Origin: a bacterium
GTDB taxonomy: Bacteria > CG03
Length of the DNA: 49,237 nt
NCBI GenBank assembly: GCA_013791675.1
Contig: VMTI01000208.1
Span: 1 to 49,237, forward strand
Direction: 5' to 3'
Made by a program: the position numbers and the translations under genes. The notes beneath the pieces were generated by a model. That model was not told where the DNA came from. It saw only the letters and a list, made by a program, of their open reading frames with translations, and made no database searches. This document shows positions 9,758 through 18,092 of this stretch, piece after piece (the stretch's first letter is position 1; every line of letters starts with the position of its first letter).

Positions 9758-10827
9758 TGAAAGTTTTTCATATTGATTCCGAGAAAACTTTTCGCGGCGG
9801 GCAGAGGCAGGTGCTCTATCTGCTGGAGGGCCTCAAAGAAAGAGGCGTGGAGAATTTTTTATTCTGCCCCGGGAAATCCCCTCTCTTTGAAAGAGCCGGC
9901 CATATCAGTAAGATCCCGGCGGCCATGCTTGGAGAATTCGATATTTTTTCCGCTTTCAAAATATCAAGACACATCAACAGGGAAGAACCGGATATAATCC
10001 ATTGCCACAGCGCCCACGCTCTTTCGATCGGGTTAATCGCGAAAAAGCTGGCTTCTTTCAAGCCCGCGCTAATTGCCGCGCGCAGAGTGGATTTCCATAT
10101 AAGATGTTTGAGAAAATATCTGAGCGCCGACAGAATTATAACGGTGTCAAAGGCGATACAAAAAATTTTAATATCAGACGGTGTGCCCGCGGATAAAATA
10201 GATGTTGTGTATTCGGGAATAAAAAAAGAGCAATTTGAAAATTTAAAGGGCGATTACCTTTACAAAGAATTAGGGTTAAACAAAAGCGATGTAATAGTCG
10301 GGAATATTGCCGCTTTGACCGAACAGAAAGACCACTTCACTTTTTTGAAGGCGGCGAAGATAGCATTGGGAAAAAATAAAAATATGAAATTTGTTATTGT
10401 CGGTGACGGGGGGCTTAGACGGAAACTTATGGATTTCAGCCGTAATAATGGCACGGGTGATAATGTTGTTTTTACGGGTTTTAGAAAAGATGCCCTGAAT
10501 TTTTTAAAGATTTTTAACATTTTTGCGATGTCGTCAAAATGGGAAGGTCTGGGCACTTCCATTTTAGACGCGATGTCGTCGGGAGTTCCCGTGGTATCAA
10601 CCTCTGCCGGAGGTATTAAAGAAATTATTGAAGACGGCGAAAACGGCTTATTAGCCGACCCCGGCGACGCGCCGGATCTGGCAGAAAAAATAATCAGGCT
10701 TGTCTCCGACGCGGGTTTGAGAAGGGCTTTGACGGATGAGGGCAGGAACATCGCCGAAAAATTCAGCTCCGAAAAAACCGCGGAAGGCACGCTTGCCGTT
10801 TACAGGAAGGTTTTAAATGGAAATTAA
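9757..10827 (+). CDS. Glycosyltransferase family 4 (GT-B fold)
   Basis: 356-residue GT-B glycosyltransferase, cytoplasmic or membrane-associated, predicted to move a sugar from a nucleotide donor onto a growing lipid-linked or LPS-like glycan. The N-terminal domain has FRGGQRQVLYLLEGL, the glycine-rich acceptor loop common in this family, and IIHCHSAHAL. The C-terminal donor domain has IVGDGGLR, VVFTGFRKD and the E-x7-E-like segment EGLGTSILDAMSSGVPVV followed by GGIKEIIEDGENGLL. ATG 9757 overlaps the kinase stop, so it is in the same transcript. Donor sugar cannot be read from sequence. Confidence 0.93.
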
Positions 10828-11806
10828 AGAGATACTGGTAATACAGATAAAGCAGATAGGCGACTGTATTCTGACGGAGCCGGTTTTCAGGGCGCTCAAA
10901 GAAAAATATCTCGGTTGCCGGACATCATTTGTCGTCTCGTCGGCCTTCTCGGGTATCTTTGAAAACAATCCCTATATTGACGAGGTCATATCATATAATT
11001 TCAAAAAGCCTTTTGCGGAGCTTATAAAAATAAGAAAGAAAAAATATGATGTCGTGATGGATTTCCTGGGCAATCCCAGAAGCCGCGGCCTCACTCTTTT
11101 CGCGAGGTCGCCTCTCAAGCTGGGTTTTACGAAAAAAGGAAGCGCTTTTTTCTACACAAAAACCGTGCCGGCCTCATCCGGCCCCGAATATGTCAGCGAT
11201 ACAAAATTCAGGATGCTAGCGGCGCTGGGAATATCCGCGTCGCCGAGGCCGATAAAGATCTATCTCACAGATGAGGAAAAGAAAATGTTCGCGGATTATT
11301 CCCGTGAAAAAGGCCGTGCCGGGCTTGTGGCCATATCTGCGACCAGCCGACGGCCGGCGCGCAGATGGACAAAAGAACATTTTGCCGAATTGGCTGATAT
11401 CCTGATGCGTAGCCACGGCCTTATGCCTGTTTTTGTCTGGGGGCCCGGCGAGGAAGATTATGTGAAGTCCGTGATGGATATGATGAAAGAGAAGGCTCTC
11501 ATGGCGCCGCCGACAAAATTACGGGAGCTTGCCTCATTGCTATATAATTGTAAGCTGCTTGTGAGCAACGATAACGGCGTCAGGCATCTGGCGGCGGCTG
11601 TGGGCACCCCCACACTTGTTATGACCGGCCCGACTTTCAGGGAGTGCTGGACGCCCAAAGAAAAAGAGCACCGCGCTTTACAGGCTGATGTGCCCTGTAT
11701 CGCCTGCAGCCGCACGGAGTGCGACAGCATGATATGTATGAAAGATTTAAGGTCGGAAGAAGTGGTGAAGGAAGCTGCGGATATGCTGGCAATACATAAG
11801 TGCTAA
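10817..11806 (+). CDS. Glycosyltransferase family 9 (heptosyltransferase-like)
   Basis: 329 residues, similar to ADP-heptose:LPS heptosyltransferases (WaaC/WaaF/WaaQ type). ILVIQIKQIGDCILTEPV at the N-terminus and LVSNDNGVRHLAAAVGTPTL near the C-terminus are the two GT9 signatures, and GPTFRECWTP followed by a cysteine-containing tail (CIACSRTEC) is usual in this family. It suggests an LPS-type core, although GT9 members also act on other sugars. The start overlaps the upstream GT4 gene by 11 bases. It is the last gene of the chain starting at hisS; the next gene has its own promoter. Confidence 0.92.
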   Translation: MEIKEILVIQIKQIGDCILTEPVFRALKEKYLGCRTSFVVSSAFSGIFENNPYIDEVISYNFKKPFAELIKIRKKKYDVVMDFLGNPRSRGLTLFARSPLKLGFTKKGSAFFYTKTVPASSGPEYVSDTKFRMLAALGISASPRPIKIYLTDEEKKMFADYSREKGRAGLVAISATSRRPARRWTKEHFAELADILMRSHGLMPVFVWGPGEEDYVKSVMDMMKEKALMAPPTKLRELASLLYNCKLLVSNDNGVRHLAAAVGTPTLVMTGPTFRECWTPKEKEHRALQADVPCIACSRTECDSMICMKDLRSEEVVKEAADMLAIHKC

Positions 11807-11818
11807 TTATTGCAGGTA

Positions 11819-11847
11819 TTGACGCCCTCACCGAATTTTTATAATAT
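11819..11847 (+). promoter_or_regulatory. Predicted promoter of the AbiE-type toxin-antitoxin pair
   Basis: TTGACG at 11819-11824 and TAATAT at 11842-11847 are 17 bases apart; an overlapping TATAAT at 11840-11845 would give a 15-base spacer. A GGTGGGG ribosome-binding site at 11874-11880 precedes ATG 11882. The antitoxin probably autoregulates this promoter, as other AbiEi proteins do. Confidence 0.6.
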
Positions 11848-11881
11848 TTCCGTAGATTGATAAAAATATCAAGGTGGGGAA

Positions 11882-12514
11882 ATGAAATTTAGAGAATTTA
11901 TTCAAATCTACAAAGATGCGGTCTTAATTGACGGAAGCACATTTTCTGTTTTTGATAAAGCGCAAAATTTACGGCGGCAGGTGAGCGATTGGCTCAAAAA
12001 AGGTTACCTGATCCAATTAAAAAAGGGGACATATATTTTCAGCGATGAGTATAGAAAAATCAATCCGTCTATTTCGTTTATTGCCAATTTTCTATATTCT
12101 CCTTCGTATTTGAGCCTGGAATATGCACTTTCTTTTTATGGGCTGATACCCGAGAAAGTAACCGTAATCACTTCCGTGAGCGCCAGAAAAACAAAAACTA
12201 TTAAAAACCGGATGGGCAGGTTTGAGTATAATTCAATAAAGAAGGAATTGTTTTTCGGATTTAAAAAATCAGGAACTGACGGGCAGAATTTTTTTATCGC
12301 AGAACCTGAAAAAGCGCTTCTTGATTTTTTTTATTTGAGAACGGAATTCAAAGGTTCGGAGGCGGAGTTGAAATCGCTGCGGCTGCAGAATTCGGAGATT
12401 GTAGATCAGCAGCGGCTGGGTTTATACAGTTTGAAATATAACAAACGTGTGAGAAAAATCAGTAAAGCGTTAATTGAATTTATTAAAAGTGAGGAAAAAT
12501 ATAAAACTATATGA
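11882..12514 (+). CDS. AbiEi-like type IV antitoxin / transcriptional regulator
   Basis: 210-residue protein with the AbiEi architecture: an N-terminal winged helix (about residues 1-55, with LRRQVSDWLKKGYLIQLKKG) and a C-terminal domain with FIANFLYSPSYLSLEYALS and IAEPEKALLDFFYL, the typical conserved block. In studied AbiE systems it represses its own promoter and counteracts the nucleotidyltransferase toxin without binding it directly. It overlaps the toxin gene by 4 bases and has its own promoter and ribosome-binding site. The pair is visibly more AT-rich than the glycosyltransferase genes on either side, which suggests acquisition as an insert into a glycan locus. Confidence 0.85.
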   Translation: MKFREFIQIYKDAVLIDGSTFSVFDKAQNLRRQVSDWLKKGYLIQLKKGTYIFSDEYRKINPSISFIANFLYSPSYLSLEYALSFYGLIPEKVTVITSVSARKTKTIKNRMGRFEYNSIKKELFFGFKKSGTDGQNFFIAEPEKALLDFFYLRTEFKGSEAELKSLRLQNSEIVDQQRLGLYSLKYNKRVRKISKALIEFIKSEEKYKTI

Positions 12515-13317
12515 AAGACCACATTAAAGAAATCATAGATGCGAATTTTTCATGCGAAGAAAATAAAAACAGGATACGGGAATATATTCAGAAATATCTG
12601 CTTTACATTCTTTTCAAAAAAAAGATATACAAAGAACTGGTTTTTACCGGAGGCACGGCGCTAAGAATCATTCATAAAATTAAAAGATTTTCAGAAGATC
12701 TTGACTTTAGTTTGTCGGCAAAAAGCAGGGGGATAGATTTTGAGGATATGTTAAAAATCCTTAAAAAAGAATTGCAGTTATCAGGTTACAGCCCGGAAAT
12801 AAAATACAGCGGCGATAAAACCGTCAAGAGCGCATTTTTTAAATTTCAGGGTCTTCTTTTTGATTGCGGAGTAAGCAGTCACAGCGATGAAAAAATTTCC
12901 GTGAAAATTGAAGTGGACACAAATCCTCCGGCGGGGGGTAAGGAGGAAGTGATTTTGTGCAATTCTGTTTTTATGTTTTATATTCTGCATTATGATTTGC
13001 CGTCGCTGTTTGCGGGCAAACTGCATGCCGTTTTTTTCAGGGAGTACACAAAAGGAAGGGATTGGTATGATTTGCTATGGTATTTGAACAAATATAATTT
13101 AACCCCCAACTTTGTCATGCTTAACAATGCGATAAAACAGACTTCAACAGAATATCCGGAGGTTAATGAAAAAAACTGGAAATCAGAATTGAGGAAAGTC
13201 ATAGAATCGGCGGATATAAAAAAAGCGAGAAATGATGTCCGCCGGTTTTTGGATGACCCTGCTGAAATAGAGTTTTTGACCAAAGAAAACTTATACAAAG
13301 CGCTAAAAAAAAGTTAA
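12511..13317 (+). CDS. AbiEii-like nucleotidyltransferase toxin
   Basis: 268 residues of the AbiEii/AbiGii nucleotidyltransferase family (DNA polymerase beta-like fold). FTGGTALRIIHKI and the following F-S-E-D-L-D-F-S-L carry the G-G-T and D-x-D catalytic features, and LFAGKLHAVFFREYTKGRDWYDLLWYL is the conserved C-terminal block with K and R-D-x-x-D. Known members transfer nucleotides to target RNA such as tRNA and halt growth during phage infection. ATGA overlap on the antitoxin gene is standard for this pair. All active-site motifs look intact, so it is probably functional. Confidence 0.87.
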   Translation: MKDHIKEIIDANFSCEENKNRIREYIQKYLLYILFKKKIYKELVFTGGTALRIIHKIKRFSEDLDFSLSAKSRGIDFEDMLKILKKELQLSGYSPEIKYSGDKTVKSAFFKFQGLLFDCGVSSHSDEKISVKIEVDTNPPAGGKEEVILCNSVFMFYILHYDLPSLFAGKLHAVFFREYTKGRDWYDLLWYLNKYNLTPNFVMLNNAIKQTSTEYPEVNEKNWKSELRKVIESADIKKARNDVRRFLDDPAEIEFLTKENLYKALKKS

Positions 13318-13319
13318 AA

Positions 13320-13353
13320 TCCCCTAATGCTTTAGAGAACGTAAATTAGGGGA
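13320..13353. repeat. 9-bp perfect inverted repeat before the DUF4254-like genes
   Basis: TCCCCTAAT at 13320-13328 and ATTAGGGGA at 13345-13353 are exact reverse complements around a 16-base loop. It starts 3 bases after the toxin stop and ends just before a perfect AAGGAGGGG ribosome-binding site at 13360-13368. Without a T tract it is unlikely to be a simple terminator. It may be an operator, an attenuator or a processing hairpin between the toxin-antitoxin unit and the glycan operon. Confidence 0.55.
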
Positions 13354-13374
13354 AAGAATAAGGAGGGGTAAGAA

Positions 13375-13584
13375 ATGAAAAAGAAATTCGGTGAATTTGT
13401 GAGTGAGCTCGCGATGACGAACATACAGTTGTGGCACGAGGAAGACAAGGCCAGGGTTAAAGATGACGCGCCCGTGGCCGCCGCCAAACGCGCCGTTGAT
13501 AAGCTCAACCAGAAGAGGAACGATCTCATAGAAAAGATAGACGAGATGGCGATGGCCCTCAGAAAAGGGGGCAAAAATGGCTGA
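13375..13584 (+). CDS. DUF4254-like protein, N-terminal half
   Basis: 69-residue protein with LWHEEDKAR and AAKRAVDKLNQKRNDLIEKID, which match what I remember of the first half of DUF4254 proteins (usually about 200 residues in one chain). It is short, charged and predicted helical. A strong ribosome-binding site AAGGAGGGG precedes ATG 13375. The second half lies in the next overlapping gene, in the +1 frame. DUF4254 genes tend to occur beside glycosyltransferases, as here, but have no known function. This could be a true two-subunit split, a programmed frameshift, or a recent indel in the run of five G and five A at 13567-13577. Confidence 0.75.
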   Translation: MKKKFGEFVSELAMTNIQLWHEEDKARVKDDAPVAAAKRAVDKLNQKRNDLIEKIDEMAMALRKGGKNG

Positions 13585-13846
13585 GACACTGGGCACTCTC
13601 GCGGATAAGATAGCTATCTTCGAGCTCAAGAGGTTTCATATGGCCGAGCAGCTTGAGCGCGCTGACGCCTCAGCCGAACACCAAAAAAGCTGCCGCGAAA
13701 AACTGAAGATCCTGACCGAACAGCGGGATGATCTCGCGGAAGAACTCAGCGGGCTCTATGACGATATCGCTTCCGGCAGAAAGAAGATAAAACTTTACCG
13801 CCAGTTCAAGATGTATAACGACCCCAAATATAATATAAAAAAATGA
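13577..13846 (+). CDS. DUF4254-like protein, C-terminal half
   Basis: 89 residues; SLGTL-like ETLGTLADKIAIFELKRFHM, KLKILTEQRDDL and YRQFKMYNDPKYN match the C-terminal half of DUF4254 proteins. It overlaps the preceding gene by 8 bases in a different frame. ATG 13577 has AGGGGG 5 bases upstream, so separate, coupled translation is plausible. Its stop overlaps the next GT2 gene (ATGA). Predicted coiled, soluble and cytoplasmic. Function unknown; the location suggests an accessory role in glycan assembly. Confidence 0.75.
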   Translation: MAETLGTLADKIAIFELKRFHMAEQLERADASAEHQKSCREKLKILTEQRDDLAEELSGLYDDIASGRKKIKLYRQFKMYNDPKYNIKK

Positions 13847-14685
13847 GTCCGGGAATATCCGTTATTGTCGCCGCCTATAACAGGGCCGAACTCTTCAGGC
13901 TCTGCCTGGAAGCCCTCGCCGGCCAGACTTCCAGTGATTTTGAACTCATCATCGCCGATGACGGCAGCGGCCCGGAAATAAAAAAAATAGCGGATTCGTT
14001 CCGCGGCAGGATGAATATAAAGCATGTGTGGCAGGCGGATGACGGTTTCAGGAAAACCCTGGCGATAAACAAAGCCGTCAAAATATCATCGGGAGACAAA
14101 TTATATTTTTTTGACGCGGACACTATTGCCCACCCCGATTACATCAGCAGGTCGAAAGAGTATATATGCGAAGGGCAATACATGGTCACACGCTCGGTGC
14201 TTTTGTCCGAGAAGATAGCCGCTCATATCCTGAAAAACGGATTTTCCGCGAAGGATATCTTTAGCGGTTCCGTCAAATGGAGGATAAGAAAAGACGGTTT
14301 TTTTGCCAAGACCCGGTACTGCACTTACGGTTTTCTGCTCCCCCGGTTCTTATCGGCCATTACACAGTCATTCAAGAAAAATTCAAACATGTCCGGAAGA
14401 TGCTGGGGTGTTCACAGAAAAGATTACGAAAGGGTCAACGGCTACAACAATGATTTTAGAGGCGCCTACTGTGAGGATTCCGAGCTGGATACCAGGCTCG
14501 CAAACGCCGGTATCAAGAGAAGGCTTGCCACGAATGAGGCCGTAAGCCTTCATTTCCCTCACGGGAAAAGCGCGTATTCCGGCGATAACGCCGCGCGGCT
14601 GGAAGAGGTTCTCCGCTCGGGAGCGCTGATATGCGCCAACGGCCTGGATCAGATCAGAATAGAGGACATCGCGGTGCTGAAATGA
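13843..14685 (+). CDS. Family 2 glycosyltransferase with GT7-like C-terminal region
   Basis: 280-residue GT-A enzyme. ISVIVAAYNRAELFRLCLEAL, IIADDGSG and the metal-binding DAD in FFDADTIAHP define the GT2 fold; GRCWGVHRKDYERVNGYN and the following G-x-Y-C-E-D-S-E-L resemble the galactosyltransferase C-terminal segment seen in chondroitin-synthase-type GT2 enzymes. It is strongly similar to the GT2 encoded at 17244-18092, sharing DDGSG, W-Q-x-D-x-G-F-R-K and NKA, so the two are paralogues. Overlaps both neighbours by 4 bases. Acts presumably on the cytoplasmic face during glycan assembly; donor unknown. Confidence 0.9.
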   Translation: MSPGISVIVAAYNRAELFRLCLEALAGQTSSDFELIIADDGSGPEIKKIADSFRGRMNIKHVWQADDGFRKTLAINKAVKISSGDKLYFFDADTIAHPDYISRSKEYICEGQYMVTRSVLLSEKIAAHILKNGFSAKDIFSGSVKWRIRKDGFFAKTRYCTYGFLLPRFLSAITQSFKKNSNMSGRCWGVHRKDYERVNGYNNDFRGAYCEDSELDTRLANAGIKRRLATNEAVSLHFPHGKSAYSGDNAARLEEVLRSGALICANGLDQIRIEDIAVLK

Positions 14686-15725
14686 ATATAGCCGTCCTTG
14701 ATTTTGAAAGATGGGACAGTGGTATCACTTCCTACGCTCTGGCAGCGGCAGAAGGGCTGAAAAATAAAGGGCACAAAATCATTTTTGTGGGGCTCGAGGG
14801 AAAGCCGCCCGCCGACTCGGCGGAAAAGCGCGGCGTCAAAACTGCCTGGTTCTCATCCGCCGCCTCGATCTTTGACCTGATGAAACTTATAAGCGCAGAG
14901 GGGATAGAGTGCCTTAATCCGCACGACGGGAGATCGCATATGCTCTGCGCCATGGCCAAAATATTAACAAAAGCCCGCCCGCGCCTCGTCAGGACCTACG
15001 CGGACGCGAGGCCTGTCGGGAAACATGGCTATTTGTGGAATACAACAGACGCTTTTATAGCGGCTGCGGAATTCATAAAAGACGATTTTGTGAACAAAGG
15101 TTTACCTCCCGGAAAAATAAATGTGGTGCGTCAGGGCATGGATATGAATTTTACCGACAGCGCCGTTCCCGCCAAGCTCGCCGGAAAACACAATGTGAGC
15201 ATTGTGGGCCGCCTGGATCCGGTCAAAGGCCATGAAACTTTTATAAAGGCCGCCGCGATCGTCGCGATGAGTTTTCCGGATGTTTTTTTCTATGTGATAG
15301 GCGGAGAAAAAAATGTTAAAATAAATCAGCTTAAAGCGTTTGCGGAAAAGCACGCCGTCGGAAATATTGTGTTCACGGGTTTTGCGGATGATGCGGGATC
15401 TTATATGAGAGCGAGCGATATAGGCGTTATAGCCTCTTCCGGCTCCGAAGCTGTTTCGCGCGTTGCCGCGGAATGGATGGCTTGCGGAAAGCCTCTTGTG
15501 GCCACAACGGCCGGATGTTTGAGTGAACTGGTGGAAGACGGCGTCAGCGGCCTGATCGTCGCCCCGGATGATCCCGCGGCAATGGCGGTGGCAATTGAAC
15601 GCCTGCTCAAAGACGACTCCGCGCGCATATCAATGGGCAGGGCGGCGGCGGAGAGGGCGGAAGACATGTTTGATCCCGTGAAATTCGCGGAAAGCACGGA
15701 AAAGATATTGAAAGGAGATTTATGA
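14682..15725 (+). CDS. Glycosyltransferase family 4
   Basis: 347-residue GT-B glycosyltransferase. The N-terminal domain has the typical GITSYALAAAEGLKNKGH segment and a conserved N-P-H-D-G-R-S-H stretch. The donor domain begins at NVSIVGRLDPVKGHETFIKA, followed by NIVFTGFADD, then the S-S-G-S-E-A-V-S-R-V-A-A-E-W-M-A motif, which replaces the common E-x7-E, and GLIVAPDDPAAMA. ATG 14682 was chosen over an earlier in-frame ATG at 14631, which would overlap the upstream gene by 55 bases; 14682 gives the usual ATGA overlap and the family N-terminus MNIAVLDFERW. Confidence 0.92.
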   Translation: MNIAVLDFERWDSGITSYALAAAEGLKNKGHKIIFVGLEGKPPADSAEKRGVKTAWFSSAASIFDLMKLISAEGIECLNPHDGRSHMLCAMAKILTKARPRLVRTYADARPVGKHGYLWNTTDAFIAAAEFIKDDFVNKGLPPGKINVVRQGMDMNFTDSAVPAKLAGKHNVSIVGRLDPVKGHETFIKAAAIVAMSFPDVFFYVIGGEKNVKINQLKAFAEKHAVGNIVFTGFADDAGSYMRASDIGVIASSGSEAVSRVAAEWMACGKPLVATTAGCLSELVEDGVSGLIVAPDDPAAMAVAIERLLKDDSARISMGRAAAERAEDMFDPVKFAESTEKILKGDL

Positions 15726-16468
15726 AAGTCAGCGTTATTGTGATCGCGCTAAATGAGGAAGCCAGGATAGCCGGCTGTCTTGAAAGCATCAGGTGGGCGG
15801 ATGAGATAATTGTCGTCGACACCGGAAGTTCCGACGGTACCGTTGATATTTGTAAAAAATACACGGATAAAATATCTCAGTCGGAATGGCTGGGTTTCGG
15901 GCCGCTCAAGGATTTTGCCGTTTCAAAAACTTCCAATGAATGGGTATTGAATATTGACGCGGACGAAAGGGTTTCGGATGAGCTGAGGGATGAGATCCTC
16001 GCGTTGTCTTCCAATCCCGCCATTGCCGCGTATAATATACCTTTTCACAATTTTTTTATGAACCGCCGTTTGCGTTTCGGGGGACTTGGCGGTGAAAAGC
16101 ATATACGGTTATTCAACAAAAATACCGCGGGGTTCGGCGCTGAAGCCGTGCACGAGTCTGTGGCGGTAAGAGGCAGAACAGGGAAACTCAAAGGACACAT
16201 AGAGCACCGGAGTTACAGGGACCTGTCCGCCTATTTTCAAAAATTCAATCTTTACACTTCAATGATCGCGCGCGAGAAATTTCAAAAAGGAAAGAAATTT
16301 CCTGTCAGCGCTTTTTTCAGAATACCGTACGAGTTCGGAGTAAGGTATTTTTTCAAACTGGGCTTTCTGGACGGCGTGGCGGGTTTTATCTATGCATCTA
16401 TTTCGGCTTTTTACGCCGGAGTCAAATATTTCAAGCTTTACGAACTGACGACGGGCTTAAAAGAATGA
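15722..16468 (+). CDS. WaaE/KdtX-like family 2 glycosyltransferase
   Basis: 248 residues with the layout of LPS core beta-1,4-glucosyltransferases of the WaaE group. KVSVIVIALNEEARIAGCLES, IIVVDTGSSDGTVDIC, NIDADERVSDELRDEI (D-x-D) and EAVHESVAVRG are family hallmarks, and the C-terminus has a hydrophobic, amphipathic tail (FLDGVAGFIYASISAFY) that may associate with the membrane. AAAGGAG lies 5 bases before ATG 15722, which also overlaps the upstream stop. Known relatives add glucose to heptose in the LPS inner core; this fits the GT9 gene upstream, but the sugar is inferred. Confidence 0.9.
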   Translation: MKVSVIVIALNEEARIAGCLESIRWADEIIVVDTGSSDGTVDICKKYTDKISQSEWLGFGPLKDFAVSKTSNEWVLNIDADERVSDELRDEILALSSNPAIAAYNIPFHNFFMNRRLRFGGLGGEKHIRLFNKNTAGFGAEAVHESVAVRGRTGKLKGHIEHRSYRDLSAYFQKFNLYTSMIAREKFQKGKKFPVSAFFRIPYEFGVRYFFKLGFLDGVAGFIYASISAFYAGVKYFKLYELTTGLKE

Positions 16469-17247
16469 TTTATTTTTTAGCGGCTATCCTCGCTCTGGCT
16501 TTTTCGGCGAGATGGAACTGGTGGAGAAAAAAAACAGAGGGTGTGTCCATACTTATGTACCACAAGATAGGGACTCCACCCGCCGGCTCAAAACTCAAAA
16601 AATTATGGGTGAGCGGGGCGAAATTCGACAAACAGATGTCATATCTCAAAAGAGGCGGTTATGAAGTTGTCACATTCAAGGACATTGCCGGAGGAACGGT
16701 CAAAGACGGAAGAAAAAAAGTGATAATAACCTTCGACGACGGTTACAGGAACAATTACACGGAGGCTTTCCGCATACTTAAAAAATACGGTTTCAGGGCG
16801 GTTTTTTATGTGGTGAGCTCTACGATAGGCAAAAAGAATCTATGGCATGACGCCGATGTTGAAGAACCCCTTGAGATGATGGCCCCGGAGGAAATAAGGA
16901 AAATGGCATCCGCGGGCATGGAAATAGGGGGCCACACCGTTTCGCACAAAAATCTTGACCGTATTGATGATGCCGAAGCGGAAAGGGAGATCTCAGAAAA
17001 TAAAGATGATCTGGAAAAATTGACGGGTGAGAAAATGCTCAGTTTTTCCTATCCTTACGGCGGATACAACGCCAATGTGAAAAAAATCGCGGAGATAGCG
17101 GGATACCGCTATGCCGTGGTAATAAAACAGGGGAAGAACGCTTTTCCCTTTGCCGATAATTTCGCGCTGAAACGGCTGCTTGTCAGGAGCGAAGAGACTA
17201 TTTTTGATTTTTATCTGAATCTTTCGCGCGGGAGGAACAGATTGTGA
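16465..17247 (+). CDS. Membrane-anchored polysaccharide deacetylase (NodB homology domain)
   Basis: 260 residues. An N-terminal hydrophobic segment (residues 1-15) acts as a signal anchor, followed by a carbohydrate esterase family 4 domain: SILMYHKIG, VIITFDDGYRNN with the catalytic/metal aspartates, EIGGHTVSHKNL with the metal histidines, and FSYPYGGYN. Predicted to remove N- or O-acetyl groups from a polysaccharide outside the inner membrane or from a lipid-linked intermediate. ATGA overlap with the WaaE-like gene; the next gene starts at a GTG overlapping its stop. Its presence suggests the glycan carries acetylated amino sugars, an inference from enzyme class only. Confidence 0.9.
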   Translation: MIYFLAAILALAFSARWNWWRKKTEGVSILMYHKIGTPPAGSKLKKLWVSGAKFDKQMSYLKRGGYEVVTFKDIAGGTVKDGRKKVIITFDDGYRNNYTEAFRILKKYGFRAVFYVVSSTIGKKNLWHDADVEEPLEMMAPEEIRKMASAGMEIGGHTVSHKNLDRIDDAEAEREISENKDDLEKLTGEKMLSFSYPYGGYNANVKKIAEIAGYRYAVVIKQGKNAFPFADNFALKRLLVRSEETIFDFYLNLSRGRNRL

Positions 17248-18092
17248 GCGCTGTTAACGCGCGGCCCGGCGTTTCGGTCGTCGTGAATGTTTACAAACAG
17301 GCCAAATTTTTCAGGTTGTGCCTTCAGAGCCTGGTCGATCAGACAGATAAAGATTTTGAGGTGATAGTCGCCGATGACGGCAGCGGCAAAGAGGTGGAAG
17401 ATGTTGTAGCGGAGTTCAGGGATTCGTTGAGGATAACGCATCTCTGGCAGGAGGACAGGGGTTTCAGGAAGGCCCTTGCCCTTAACAAGGCGGCGAAGAC
17501 GGCGTCGGGCGAAAAGTTGTTTTTTATTGACGGCGACATACTTGTCCACCCGAAGGGTGTGGCGGTCGTGAACAAAGAACTCCGGCAGGGCCGGTACATA
17601 ACATCGCGTGTTGTGAGAATATCCCAAAAACTGAGAGACAGGATAATAGGCGGCAACTACACATCACGAAAAATATTTTCTTTTCCATTTTTTGCGGCAC
17701 TGACGATAGATTGGCTCTTCGGCAAAACCCGTTTCCTTGAATACGGGATCATGCTCTCTCCCGTGCCCGCGTCTTTTTTTCAGAGCTTGAAGAAAAGCAG
17801 GCAGGTTTTCGGCGGCTGCTGGGCCATTTACAAATCCGATTTTGAGCTTGTGAACGGCTATGACAATTCCTATATCGGTTACGGCCACGAGGATTTTGAC
17901 ATAGGCTGGCGCCTGCACTGGGCCGGCGTGACGGCGAAGCTCGTCACCAACCGCCTTGTGATGCTGCATCTGTATCACGGTAAAAGGCAGGAAAACCTTG
18001 AAAACAAGGAGAAGAAAAAGCTCGCCGAACGAGATAAAAAGACCCGTTGCGAAAAAGGCCTCGCCGAAACGGATGACATAATATTGAAATGA
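17244..18092 (+). CDS. Family 2 glycosyltransferase, paralogue of the 13843 enzyme
   Basis: 282-residue GT-A enzyme. VSVVVNVYKQAKFFRLCLQSL, VIVADDGSG and FFIDGDILVHP (D-x-D) are the catalytic segments; FGGCWAIYKSDFELVNGYD and YGHEDFDIGWRL form the GT7-like C-terminal half, followed by a lysine/glutamate-rich tail. Similarity to the protein encoded at 13843-14685 extends over the full length, indicating duplication within the operon. Here E-D-F-D replaces E-D-S-E in the catalytic C-terminal motif, so acceptor or donor may differ. GTG start overlapping the preceding stop (GTGA); ATGA overlap with the next gene. Confidence 0.9.
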   Translation: MSAVNARPGVSVVVNVYKQAKFFRLCLQSLVDQTDKDFEVIVADDGSGKEVEDVVAEFRDSLRITHLWQEDRGFRKALALNKAAKTASGEKLFFIDGDILVHPKGVAVVNKELRQGRYITSRVVRISQKLRDRIIGGNYTSRKIFSFPFFAALTIDWLFGKTRFLEYGIMLSPVPASFFQSLKKSRQVFGGCWAIYKSDFELVNGYDNSYIGYGHEDFDIGWRLHWAGVTAKLVTNRLVMLHLYHGKRQENLENKEKKKLAERDKKTRCEKGLAETDDIILK

